From the NCBI GenBank assembly GCA_937766455.1, contig CALLXD010000005.1, forward strand, positions 1 through 64,000: 64,000 nucleotides of DNA, in the 5' to 3' direction. The stretch is from Vicinamibacterales bacterium. Lineage in GTDB: Bacteria > Acidobacteriota > Vicinamibacteria > Vicinamibacterales > UBA8438. Below, piece after piece: positions 42,693 through 50,538 of this stretch. A program made the translations under genes and the position numbers. A model generated the notes under the pieces. That model ran no database searches, was not told the origin of the DNA, and saw only the letters and a list, made by a program, of their open reading frames with translations. Position 1 is the stretch's first letter; every line of letters starts with the position of its first letter.

Positions 42693-44230
42693 CTGACGAC
42701 ATCAAGGACGAGCCGTCGACCGCGCCCGAAGAAGCGGGCAACGTGCCGATTCGGGCGCCGGAGCTGGTCGGCGCCGTGGACTGGCTGAACGTCACGGCAC
42801 CGCTGACACTGTCGGCGCTCCGCGGCAAGATCGTGTTGCTCGAGTTCTGGACCTACGGGTGCATCAACTGCCTGCATCAATTGTCGGGGCTCAAGCGGCT
42901 CGCCGCGGCGCACACGGACCACCTGGTGGTCATCGGTATCCACTCGCCCAAGTTTCCCAACGAGCGAAGTACGGAAAACCTGCGCCAGATCGTCGCGCGA
43001 CACGATATTACGCATCCCGTGGCGAATGATGCGGATTTTCGCATCTGGCGGGAATACACCGTCCGGGCGTGGCCCACGCTGGCGCTGATCGACCCGGCCG
43101 GATATCTGGTGGGTGGCGCGTCAGGCGAAGGGCATCTGCCGCAGTTTGAGCAGGCGATCACCGCCGTGGCGCAGGTGTTCAAGGACCGCGGGGCGCTTCG
43201 GGCTGGACCACAGGCCGAGGTGCGGCCCGAGGCGGCGGTGCCATCGGACGGGCTGGCGTTTCCGGGCAAGGTGGCGGTCGATACCGAGCGGGATCGCGTG
43301 TTCGTGGCAGACACCTGTCACGACCAGATTGTGGTCGCGACGTTGGCGGGTATCCCGATCGCGCGGATTGGCGCCGGCCATTCGGGCGCCGACGACGGGT
43401 CCTTCGCGGAGGCGTGCTTTGCACGCCCCCAGGGGATGGCGGTGCGTCCGGAAGATGGCTGTCTCCTGGTGGCTGATACCGGCAATCACCTGATTCGTGA
43501 GGTAGACGTCGACGCAGCCCGGGTGCGGACCTTGGCCGGGAACACGGACCAAGCCCGGCGCGGCGCAGCGGGGGGCGGTGCGGTGACGACATCGATCAGT
43601 TCGCCTTGGGACCTGGCGCAGATCGGTCAGCTGCTGTTCATTGCGATGGCGGGCGTGCATCAACTGTGGGTGCTGGACGCCGAGCGGGGGTTCCTGTTTC
43701 CGTACGCCGGGTCTGGCCTCGAGGCACGTCAGGACGGGGGGCTCGACGACAGCGCGTTCGCTCAGCCGTCCGGTTTGGCCTGGCACGAGGACACGCTGTT
43801 TGTTGCCGATAGCGAGTCGAACGTGATTCGCGCCGTCGATCTGCCCCCGGTGAACAGCGTCCGTACGCTCGCCGGTGGCGACCTGTTCGAGTTTGGCGAT
43901 ACCGACGGTGTGGGTGATGCGGTGCGGTTGCAACATCCCCTGGCGGTCGCGTACCACGACGGCGCGCTCTATGTGTCAGACACCTACAACCACCGCATCA
44001 AACGACTGGATCTCGGGACCCGCCGAGTCACCGCCTTTGCCGGTTCCGGCAAGCCCGGGCTGCGAGACGGGCGCGGTGCGCGCGCCCGGTTCTACGAGCC
44101 CGGGGGACTGGCGGTGGCGGACGGACGCCTCCTCGTGGCCGATACGAACAACCATGCCCTGCGCGCGGTGGATCTGAACTCCGGCGTGGTCTCCACCGTC
44201 ATTGGTCCACACTCCCCGCTCGTGGTGTGA
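42689..44230 (+). CDS. Thioredoxin-like domain fused to NHL repeats
   Basis: About 513 residues. N-terminal thioredoxin/AhpC-TSA-like domain (about 20-165) with LEFWTYGCINCLHQL, a CxxC motif, and AWPTLALIDPAGYLVG with the cis-Pro. The rest is an NHL-repeat beta-propeller: repeated blocks such as VFVADTCHDQIVVA, LLVADTGNHLIREVD, LYVSDTYNHRIKRLD and LLVADTNNHALRAVD. No signal peptide. This architecture resembles NHLRC2; role unproven, perhaps redox sensing or scaffold binding. Coupled to selD through a short overlapping ORF. Confidence 0.88.
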   Translation: MTDDIKDEPSTAPEEAGNVPIRAPELVGAVDWLNVTAPLTLSALRGKIVLLEFWTYGCINCLHQLSGLKRLAAAHTDHLVVIGIHSPKFPNERSTENLRQIVARHDITHPVANDADFRIWREYTVRAWPTLALIDPAGYLVGGASGEGHLPQFEQAITAVAQVFKDRGALRAGPQAEVRPEAAVPSDGLAFPGKVAVDTERDRVFVADTCHDQIVVATLAGIPIARIGAGHSGADDGSFAEACFARPQGMAVRPEDGCLLVADTGNHLIREVDVDAARVRTLAGNTDQARRGAAGGGAVTTSISSPWDLAQIGQLLFIAMAGVHQLWVLDAERGFLFPYAGSGLEARQDGGLDDSAFAQPSGLAWHEDTLFVADSESNVIRAVDLPPVNSVRTLAGGDLFEFGDTDGVGDAVRLQHPLAVAYHDGALYVSDTYNHRIKRLDLGTRRVTAFAGSGKPGLRDGRGARARFYEPGGLAVADGRLLVADTNNHALRAVDLNSGVVSTVIGPHSPLVV

Positions 44231-44324
44231 CCTCTTCACACTTCTGCACAGAATCCCCAGCTGTCGCATGCCATCCGAAAATGGCGGAAGTCTTGCCTTA
44301 TGAGTGTGTTACCATCATTGGCTT

Positions 44325-45623
44325 ATGCTCAATCGTCTATTTTTACCATTCTTGGTCAGTGGTCTGAGGCTGCGGCGGTGTCTCGGGGTGGTCGCCGTGG
44401 CGACTGCGGGCGTGGTCGGTTGTGGGTTTACAGAGCCACCGCTGCCAGAAGATGTCGGCGGCCCCGACGTGTACCTCATACCAGACACGCGCGTGGTCGA
44501 AGACGAGATTCCCCGGAACGCCACGTTTGCCGGTTTGTTGGCCTCGCACGATATGCCGTCCGACGTTGCCTACGCCTTCGTCGAGTCGATGCGTCCGGTG
44601 TTCGACCCCACGGACCTGCAGCGCGGGCACTCGTATCGCATCGTCTACGGCACCGACGGTCACTTCCGTCGTTTCGAATACCACGTCGACGACGACCAGT
44701 TTCTGCAGGTCGCAAGCGGCGCGGCGCCGTCCGTCTTCAACGCGACGCTCGTCGACTACGAGAAACGGCGTGAGCACGTTGCCATGCGTGGCGAGATCGA
44801 CCGGCAGAACAACTCCCTGTTTGCCGCCATGGAGGCGGGGGGCGGCAATGCGCTAGTTGCGATCGATATGGCGGAGGTGTTCAGCGGCGAGATCGATTTC
44901 AACACTGAATTACAACTCGGCGACAATTTCCAGGTGCTGTACGAGCAGTTCGTGCGGGAGGACGTGCACGTCACCTACGGAGATGTGTTGGCCGCGACGT
45001 TTGAGAACGACGGCCGGCAGGTGTCCGGGTTCCGATTCGACGTGCCTGGCGAGGCCCCCGCGTACTTCGACGCCAACGGTCGTTCGATGAAACGCCAGTT
45101 CTTGTCGTCGCCGTTCCGGTTTGAGCCACGGGTAACCTCGCGGTTCTCGTATCGCCGCCTGCATCCAGTTCTCGGGACGCATCGGGCGCATCTGGGGGTG
45201 GACTACGGTGCGCCGACCGGCACCCCGGTGATCGCGGTGTCGAAGGGTCGGGTGGTGTCGGCCGCCTTGAGTGGTGGCTCCGGGAACATGGTACGGCTGC
45301 GCCACACCAACGGGTATGAGACCTACTATCTGCATCTCTCGCGATTCGCGAAAGGGATGCGTCGCGGCGCGTCCGTGGCCCAAGGACAGGTCATCGGTTA
45401 CGTCGGTTCGACCGGCTTGGCGACGGGACCCCACCTCGACTATCGGTTGCGGAAGAACGGGACGTTCGTCAATCCGCTGACCGAGCGTAAGAACCTGCCG
45501 CCTGGCGACCCGGTGCCGGCCGAGCATCTGGCCGCGTTCGAGCAGGTCCGCGATCGGGCGTTGGCACAGCTCAATGGAGCTCCGCCCACCCGCGACGAAG
45601 ACCTGTTGGTCGCGGACGACTAG
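44325..45623 (+). CDS. M23-family (LytM) metallopeptidase lipoprotein
   Basis: 432 residues from MLNRLFLPFLVSG (ATG 44325); a GTG at 44304 is possible. The signal ends in a lipobox, ATAGVVGC, so it is probably lipidated at Cys. A middle ~180-residue part resembles OapA/Csd3-type N-terminal domains. The catalytic LytM domain has HLGVDYGAPTGTPV, YYLHLSRF and GPHLDYRLRKNG, giving the HxxxD, HxH and H motifs for zinc. It should cut peptidoglycan cross-links. Confidence 0.9.
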   Translation: MLNRLFLPFLVSGLRLRRCLGVVAVATAGVVGCGFTEPPLPEDVGGPDVYLIPDTRVVEDEIPRNATFAGLLASHDMPSDVAYAFVESMRPVFDPTDLQRGHSYRIVYGTDGHFRRFEYHVDDDQFLQVASGAAPSVFNATLVDYEKRREHVAMRGEIDRQNNSLFAAMEAGGGNALVAIDMAEVFSGEIDFNTELQLGDNFQVLYEQFVREDVHVTYGDVLAATFENDGRQVSGFRFDVPGEAPAYFDANGRSMKRQFLSSPFRFEPRVTSRFSYRRLHPVLGTHRAHLGVDYGAPTGTPVIAVSKGRVVSAALSGGSGNMVRLRHTNGYETYYLHLSRFAKGMRRGASVAQGQVIGYVGSTGLATGPHLDYRLRKNGTFVNPLTERKNLPPGDPVPAEHLAAFEQVRDRALAQLNGAPPTRDEDLLVADD

Positions 45624-45737
45624 GCAATGCCGCTCCGCTCGCGCCGAACCTACGCGCCGCGCACGTGATCCTCGCTGACCGCACAGGGGCCGACCCGGTC
45701 ATCGAGACGGCCGCAACCCTCTGGCAGAAAGTTTCCG

Positions 45738-46973
45738 ATGGCAGTTGTTCGTCCGTTCCGCGCACTCCGTCCGGAACCGCACGCGGCGGCGGCGGTCGCC
45801 GCCGTCCCCTACGACGTGGTCAGCACCGACGAAGCTCGCGCGCTGGCCGCGGGCAAGCCCTTGAGCTTTCTCCATGTCACCCGTCCAGAGATAGATCTGG
45901 CGCCGGGTGTGGACGTCTACGACGCCAGCGTGTACGACACGGCGCGCGTCAACCTGGCTCGACTTCGCGAAACAGCCCCGCTCGTGGTCGAGGCGCGGCC
46001 GGCGCTGTATGTCTACCAGCTACGGGATGGTGACCACACGCAGGTCGGGGTGGCCGGCTGTTTCTCGCTGGATGAGTACGACGACAGTACGATCAAGAAG
46101 CACGAGCGGACGCGTCCTGACAAGGAAGACGATCGCACCCGACACATGGTGACGATCGAGGCGCAGACCGGTGTGGTGTTCCTGACCTACCGTCAAACGC
46201 CCGACATCGATACCGCCGTTGATCAGGTGTGCGACGGAGAGGCACTCTTCGATTTCGTTGCCTCGGACGGCATCCGGCACACGGTATGGCGTGCCACCGC
46301 TGGCCAGACGGCCGGTCTGGTCGCGGGATTTGGGCCGGTCCCGACCCTCTACATTGCTGACGGTCATCATCGGGCCGCTAGTGCGGCCCGCGCGCGTCAC
46401 ACACTGGCCACTGCGGCCGGCGGATCCCAGGATGGCGATCACGAGCGCGACTACGTGCTCGCCGTTGCATTTCCGGACCACCAGACCAGAATTCTTCCCT
46501 ACAACCGCACGGTGGCTGATCTCGCCGGGGCCCCGCCCGAAGCGTTTCTCGAGCGCGTGTCGGCCAGGCTCGCGGTCGAGCCGACCAGCGTGACCACGCC
46601 GATCAAGGGCGATGCTTCGATGTATCTCAACGGCCGCTGGTACCGCCTTGCGTTGGCTGATGGCGCCCCTGCGGCCGGGACGGACCCGGTTGGCCGGCTC
46701 GACGTATCTGTGCTGCAAGACCAGATATTGGGACCGCTGCTCGACGTGCGGGACATCCGCACGGACCCCCGCGTGCGGTTCGTGGGGGGGATTCGCGGCA
46801 CCAGTGAGCTAGAGCAGCTCGTCGACTCGGGGGCGGCGGCAGTCGCTTTCTCGATGGCTGCGGTCAGTGTCGAGGAATTGCTGGCCATCGCCGATGCCGG
46901 TGCCATCATGGCGCCCAAGTCCACCTGGTTCGAGCCGAAGCTTCGCGATGGGCTTCTCACGCACCCGATCTGA
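45738..46973 (+). CDS. DUF1015 family protein
   Basis: 411 residues, full family length. Conserved blocks: VRPFRALRPEPHAAAAVAAVPYDVV at the N-terminus, IKKHERTRPDKEDDRTRHM, LYIADGHHRAASAAR and APKSTWFEPKLRDGLLTHPI at the C-terminus. The HERTRPxKExDR and ADGHHR motifs suggest a phosphate-handling enzyme, but the reaction is not proven. Genes of this family often sit next to serC, as here, implying a link to serine metabolism. Confidence 0.92.
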   Translation: MAVVRPFRALRPEPHAAAAVAAVPYDVVSTDEARALAAGKPLSFLHVTRPEIDLAPGVDVYDASVYDTARVNLARLRETAPLVVEARPALYVYQLRDGDHTQVGVAGCFSLDEYDDSTIKKHERTRPDKEDDRTRHMVTIEAQTGVVFLTYRQTPDIDTAVDQVCDGEALFDFVASDGIRHTVWRATAGQTAGLVAGFGPVPTLYIADGHHRAASAARARHTLATAAGGSQDGDHERDYVLAVAFPDHQTRILPYNRTVADLAGAPPEAFLERVSARLAVEPTSVTTPIKGDASMYLNGRWYRLALADGAPAAGTDPVGRLDVSVLQDQILGPLLDVRDIRTDPRVRFVGGIRGTSELEQLVDSGAAAVAFSMAAVSVEELLAIADAGAIMAPKSTWFEPKLRDGLLTHPI

Positions 46974-47034
46974 CCATGCCTCCAACACCTATCCACCCGA
47001 GCTGACCATGCCTTCGACACCCACCCACCGTGTG
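46971..47034 (+). repeat. 32-bp direct duplication of the serC start region
   Basis: TGACCATGCCTCCAACACC at 46971 is followed 32 bp later by TGACCATGCCTTCGACACC at 47003, with similar flanks. The first copy's ATG leads to an 8-codon reading frame that stops with TGA inside the second copy; the second copy's ATG is the serC start. Confidence 0.7.
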
Positions 47035-48105
47035 TTCAACTTCAGCGCCGGCCCGGCGGTTTTGCCCGAGGCTGTGCTTGAAGAGGCTCAGCGCGATTTG
47101 CTGGCGCTCCCCGGCGTCGGTATGTCCATCATGGAGGTCAGTCACCGGTCGGCTGCTTTCGACGACGTATTGGAGCGGGCAGAGTCAGATCTGCGGGCGC
47201 TCACTGGCCTTGGTGACGACCACCACGTGCTGTTCCTGCAGGGCGGCGCCAGTCAGCAATTCGCGATGGTGCCCATGAATTTGCTGCCCGCTGACGGTGT
47301 CGCGGACTATGTCGTTACCGGGAGCTGGGCGAAGAAGGCGTCGGTCGAAGCCGCCAAATTTGGTCGTGTCAATGTCTGTGCGACCACCGAACCAGAGGCG
47401 TTTTCCCGCGTGCCGTCGGCTGACGAACTGCACCCCACGCGAGGCGCCGCGTACGTGCATGTCACGTCCAACAACACCATCGTCGGCACGCAGTGGCCGA
47501 CTTGGCCAGAGGTCGGAGACAGCCCGCTGGTCGTCGATGCCTCATCGGATCTGCTCTGTCGTCCGGTGGATGCGAACCGATGCGGGGTGATCTACGCCGG
47601 TGCGCAGAAGAACCTGGGCCCGGCCGGTCTGACGTTGGTGGTGATCCGAAAAGACCTGGCCGAGCGTGGGCCCGAGTCCATTCCAACCACCCTGCGCTAC
47701 TCCGTCGCGGCCAAACACGGGTCTCGGTACAACACCCCGCCGGTCTTTGCGATCTATTTGTTTGGGCTGGTGATGCACTGGCTCCGGCAGTCTGGGGGGC
47801 TGGTCGAGATGGAGGCGCGGAACCGCCGCAAAGCTGGCTTGCTCTACGACGCCATCGACCGCACCGGTTTCTACCGCGGCACAGCACACCCGGGAAGTCG
47901 CTCGCTCATGAACGTCACGTTCAGATTGCCGACAGAGGAGCTCGAGCGCCAGTTTGTGGTGGAGGCCAACGCAGCGGGCTTGTCGGGACTCAAGGGACAC
48001 CGGTCGGTTGGCGGACAGCGCGCCTCGATTTACAACGCGTTCCCTGAAGCTGGTGTCGCCGCACTCGTCGACTTCATGGACCACTTCGAACGAACCCACG
48101 GCTAG
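47008..48105 (+). CDS. serC: Phosphoserine aminotransferase SerC
   Basis: 365 residues from MPSTPTHRVFNFSAGPA. Class V aminotransferase: FNFSAGPAVLPEAVLEEAQ, VLFLQGGASQQFAMVP, HVTSNNTIVGTQW, VVDASSDLLCRPVD, PLP lysine in YAGAQKNLGPAGLTLV, and GLKGHRSVGGQRASIYNA near the end. Converts phosphohydroxypyruvate and glutamate to phosphoserine; also used in pyridoxal synthesis. SerA is not in the window; ThrH at 6.1 kb could remove the phosphate. Confidence 0.95.
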   Translation: MPSTPTHRVFNFSAGPAVLPEAVLEEAQRDLLALPGVGMSIMEVSHRSAAFDDVLERAESDLRALTGLGDDHHVLFLQGGASQQFAMVPMNLLPADGVADYVVTGSWAKKASVEAAKFGRVNVCATTEPEAFSRVPSADELHPTRGAAYVHVTSNNTIVGTQWPTWPEVGDSPLVVDASSDLLCRPVDANRCGVIYAGAQKNLGPAGLTLVVIRKDLAERGPESIPTTLRYSVAAKHGSRYNTPPVFAIYLFGLVMHWLRQSGGLVEMEARNRRKAGLLYDAIDRTGFYRGTAHPGSRSLMNVTFRLPTEELERQFVVEANAAGLSGLKGHRSVGGQRASIYNAFPEAGVAALVDFMDHFERTHG

Positions 48106-48135
48106 CCGGTTGCCGCAGAGCGGCTCAGCTCACGG

Positions 48136-48157
48136 ATGCAGACCCTGCGTAGTTTTT
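48136..48157 (+). terminator. Probable terminator after serC
   Basis: Stem ATGCAG / CTGCGT (one G-T pair) with loop ACC, followed by AG and five T. It lies 31 nt after the serC stop. Confidence 0.45.
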
Positions 48158-48287
48158 ACCTCGGTGTCTGGCGGGGGTCCAGGCGTACCACCCGCTGGTT
48201 TCCCTGGTTGTGGTAGCGTTAATCGGTCACCGACAGATTGCCTTCAGGCCGGTTCATCACCCGTAAAAGGCCCTTTCCCCCACTCCC

Positions 48288-49115
48288 GTGAGACAGGTTC
48301 AAGGTTCGGTCGTCTGCCCCCAGTGCGGCCGGTTGGTGGGCGTCAACGAAGAGAAGTGCCCGTTTTGTGGCTCGTGGCGGCCGGGGCTATTCGGCTGGGC
48401 GTCCGTCCTTCGGCGTGCCATGGGGGGGCGGCTGGACCTCTTCGATCTGATCGCCGGTGCCTGCGCCACCCTCTACGCGCTAGCCCTGCTGCTTGACCCA
48501 AGCGCGATCTTTCAGATGAACGGGCTGATGTCGATCCTCTCGCCGGGGGGCCGCGCGCTCTATCAGCTCGGGATGACGGGCGGGGTCGCCTGGGCTCAGG
48601 GATGGTGGTGGACCGTCTTCACTGCCATGTATCTGCACGGCAGTTTGCTCCACATCGTGTTCAACGTCATGTGGATCCGAAATCTCGGTCCCAGTGTCAC
48701 CCAGGTGTACGGACCGGGCCGCGCTTTCCTGCTGTTCAACATTGCCGGGGTCGGCAGCTTCCTGGCCTCCAACGTGATGAGCGGGGTGCCCACCATTGGC
48801 GCGTCGGGGAGTATCTTCGGTTTGCTCGCCGCCTTGATCGTGTACGGGCGTCGCCGAGGCAGTTCCATGATGACCCAACAGCTCTGGCAGTGGGCGATCA
48901 TCCTCGGGGTGTTCGGGTTCATCATGCCCGGGATCAACAACTGGGCTCACGGCGGCGGATTTGCGGCCGGTTGGATCGCGGCCCAGTTCATGCCCCTCGA
49001 CGACGACCGGCAAGACAGTAGCTGGGTCCTGCTGGCCTCGCTCGGCTGCATCGTGATGGCCGTGGTGGGCGTCGGTCTCTCGTTCGTGCGGGTGACCAGC
49101 ATCCTGCTGGGGTAG
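48288..49115 (+). CDS. Rhomboid-family intramembrane serine protease with zinc ribbon
   Basis: 275 residues from GTG 48288. An N-terminal zinc ribbon (CPQCGRLVG then CPFCGSW) precedes six membrane helices. Catalytic Ser lies in GASGSIFGLL and catalytic His in NNWAHGGGFAAGW; the HxxxN-like oxyanion region is in LHIVFNVMWIRNLG. Rhomboids cut substrate helices within the membrane; the substrate is unknown. The zinc ribbon is an extra compared with simple GlpG-like proteins. Confidence 0.9.
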   Translation: MRQVQGSVVCPQCGRLVGVNEEKCPFCGSWRPGLFGWASVLRRAMGGRLDLFDLIAGACATLYALALLLDPSAIFQMNGLMSILSPGGRALYQLGMTGGVAWAQGWWWTVFTAMYLHGSLLHIVFNVMWIRNLGPSVTQVYGPGRAFLLFNIAGVGSFLASNVMSGVPTIGASGSIFGLLAALIVYGRRRGSSMMTQQLWQWAIILGVFGFIMPGINNWAHGGGFAAGWIAAQFMPLDDDRQDSSWVLLASLGCIVMAVVGVGLSFVRVTSILLG

Positions 49116-49157
49116 ACCCTCGGTTTCTCCCGACGACGATCCGGTCTTCGGGCGGGG

Positions 49158-50498
49158 TCAGGCGCTGTTCCCGGGTTCTCCGCTGCCACCCTGTTCAGAC
49201 GTGCCGCCCCCGTCGCCCTTACGTGGTCCGCGTCGCCGTCGCCGTCGCCGTCTCTTCGGCCGCGGGCCGTCGTCTTGCGCGTCCAACGCCTGGGCGGCGT
49301 CGACCCGCCACTGGTCGGCTGACTCCGGCGTGTCACTGTGAATCTCCATCCACGTGAGAGTGTCGGCGAACGCCGAGCGCTGCGTCAGCGTCCGTTTGGC
49401 GCGCGGGGACAGCGGCTCGCCGGTGAGGCGCGTGTGCAGATCGAAGATCTGTCGGAGTCGCTCCACGTCACGTCTCGCGACCGGCAGTAGACCCAGCGCC
49501 ACTTCGAGAGGACGCTTCGTCAGCGGTTCCCGCGCGGCGCGGCGACGAGGGCGCTCGATTGCAGTGAACGAGGAGACCAGGCTCCCGAGCAGCACGGCGT
49601 TACAGAGACCCGGCGGACTGTCATCGAAGCGTCGGCGGTACCGGTCGAGCGCGGCGAGTGACCGCCAAAGTCCGTCCGATCGCGCCCTGTCCAGCTCTGG
49701 CGCTATGTGACTCAGGAGGCCCGTGTCACCGAGATCCCGGATGATCCGCTCGGACGAGCCGCTGCGGCCAATCTTGTAGAGTTCTTCGACGAGCCGCGCG
49801 GGCGAGCTGTGCACGATTTCCCCGCGATGCCGGCGGATGGCCGCGCTGACGGCCGGATCAATGGTGAGGTCGAGTCTCGCGGCCAGGACCACCGCCCGCA
49901 GCATGCGTACCGGATCTTCCAGGAAACGTTCGTTCGGGTCACCGATGCTCCGGATCGTGCGGTTCCGGATGTCTCGCATCCCGTCGACGTAGTCCAGGAT
50001 TGAGCGATCCGATGCGTCGTAGAACAGTGCGTTGATCGTGAAGTCGCGGCGAAACGCGTCTTCCTCGGCCGTGCCGAAGGTGTTATCGCGAGGGATGATC
50101 CGCCGCGCCTTGGTGCCGTTCTGGGCCGCGGTCTCACGGCGCGTTGCTTGTTCGGCTTCGCGAGCCGCCCGCTCGGTGTCGGTTTCCGGCGGCACCTGCT
50201 TTCGGAACGTCGCGACCTCCAGGGTCTTGTCCCCGAATTTGATGTGCGCCAGGCGAAATCGGCGTCCGATAATCCAGCAATTTCGGAACAGCTTCTTGAT
50301 TTGCTGCGGGTTGGCCGCTGTGCCGAGGTCGAAATCCTTCGGACGTCGTTCGAGCAACAGGTCTCGAACACCGCCGCCGACCAGGTACGTCTCGAACTCG
50401 TTCTGGTGGAGTCTGCGGATGACCTTGAGGGCGTCGGAGTCGATATTCCGGCTGGAGAGATTGTGCTCTGACCGTGCTATATGTGTGGGTCCTGCCAT
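49158..50498 (-). CDS. pcnB: Poly(A) polymerase / tRNA nucleotidyltransferase family protein
   Basis: 446 residues. Class II nucleotidyltransferase head: YLVGGGVRDLLLERRPKDFDL supplies the GG and DxD-type catalytic motif, FRRDFTINALFYD and ERFLEDPVRMLRAVVLAARL follow. The C-terminal tail is strongly basic ([15 protein letters not shown]), as in PcnB-type poly(A) polymerases that bind RNA and other proteins; this favours poly(A) polymerase over CCA-adding enzyme. No HD domain. 40 nt downstream of polA. Confidence 0.88.
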   Translation of the reverse strand: MAGPTHIARSEHNLSSRNIDSDALKVIRRLHQNEFETYLVGGGVRDLLLERRPKDFDLGTAANPQQIKKLFRNCWIIGRRFRLAHIKFGDKTLEVATFRKQVPPETDTERAAREAEQATRRETAAQNGTKARRIIPRDNTFGTAEEDAFRRDFTINALFYDASDRSILDYVDGMRDIRNRTIRSIGDPNERFLEDPVRMLRAVVLAARLDLTIDPAVSAAIRRHRGEIVHSSPARLVEELYKIGRSGSSERIIRDLGDTGLLSHIAPELDRARSDGLWRSLAALDRYRRRFDDSPPGLCNAVLLGSLVSSFTAIERPRRRAAREPLTKRPLEVALGLLPVARRDVERLRQIFDLHTRLTGEPLSPRAKRTLTQRSAFADTLTWMEIHSDTPESADQWRVDAAQALDAQDDGPRPKRRRRRRRRGPRKGDGGGTSEQGGSGEPGNSA

Positions 50499-50538
50499 TT
50501 AGTGTCCTGACACGCCCGAAAATTATACAACCTCGTCG

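Noticed and set aside
44226..44245. GTGTGA / TCACAC hairpin at the NHL gene end as a terminator
   Set aside because: Only 6 bp, overlaps the stop codon and has no T tract.
45624..45737. A short coding-like stretch before the DUF1015 gene (ADRTGADPVIETAATLW)
   Set aside because: Too short, no start with a ribosome site, and no recognised family; treated as intergenic.
49200..49260. Arg-rich C-terminus of PcnB as a frame error
   Set aside because: Basic tails are normal in PcnB-type poly(A) polymerases and the frame is continuous to a stop.
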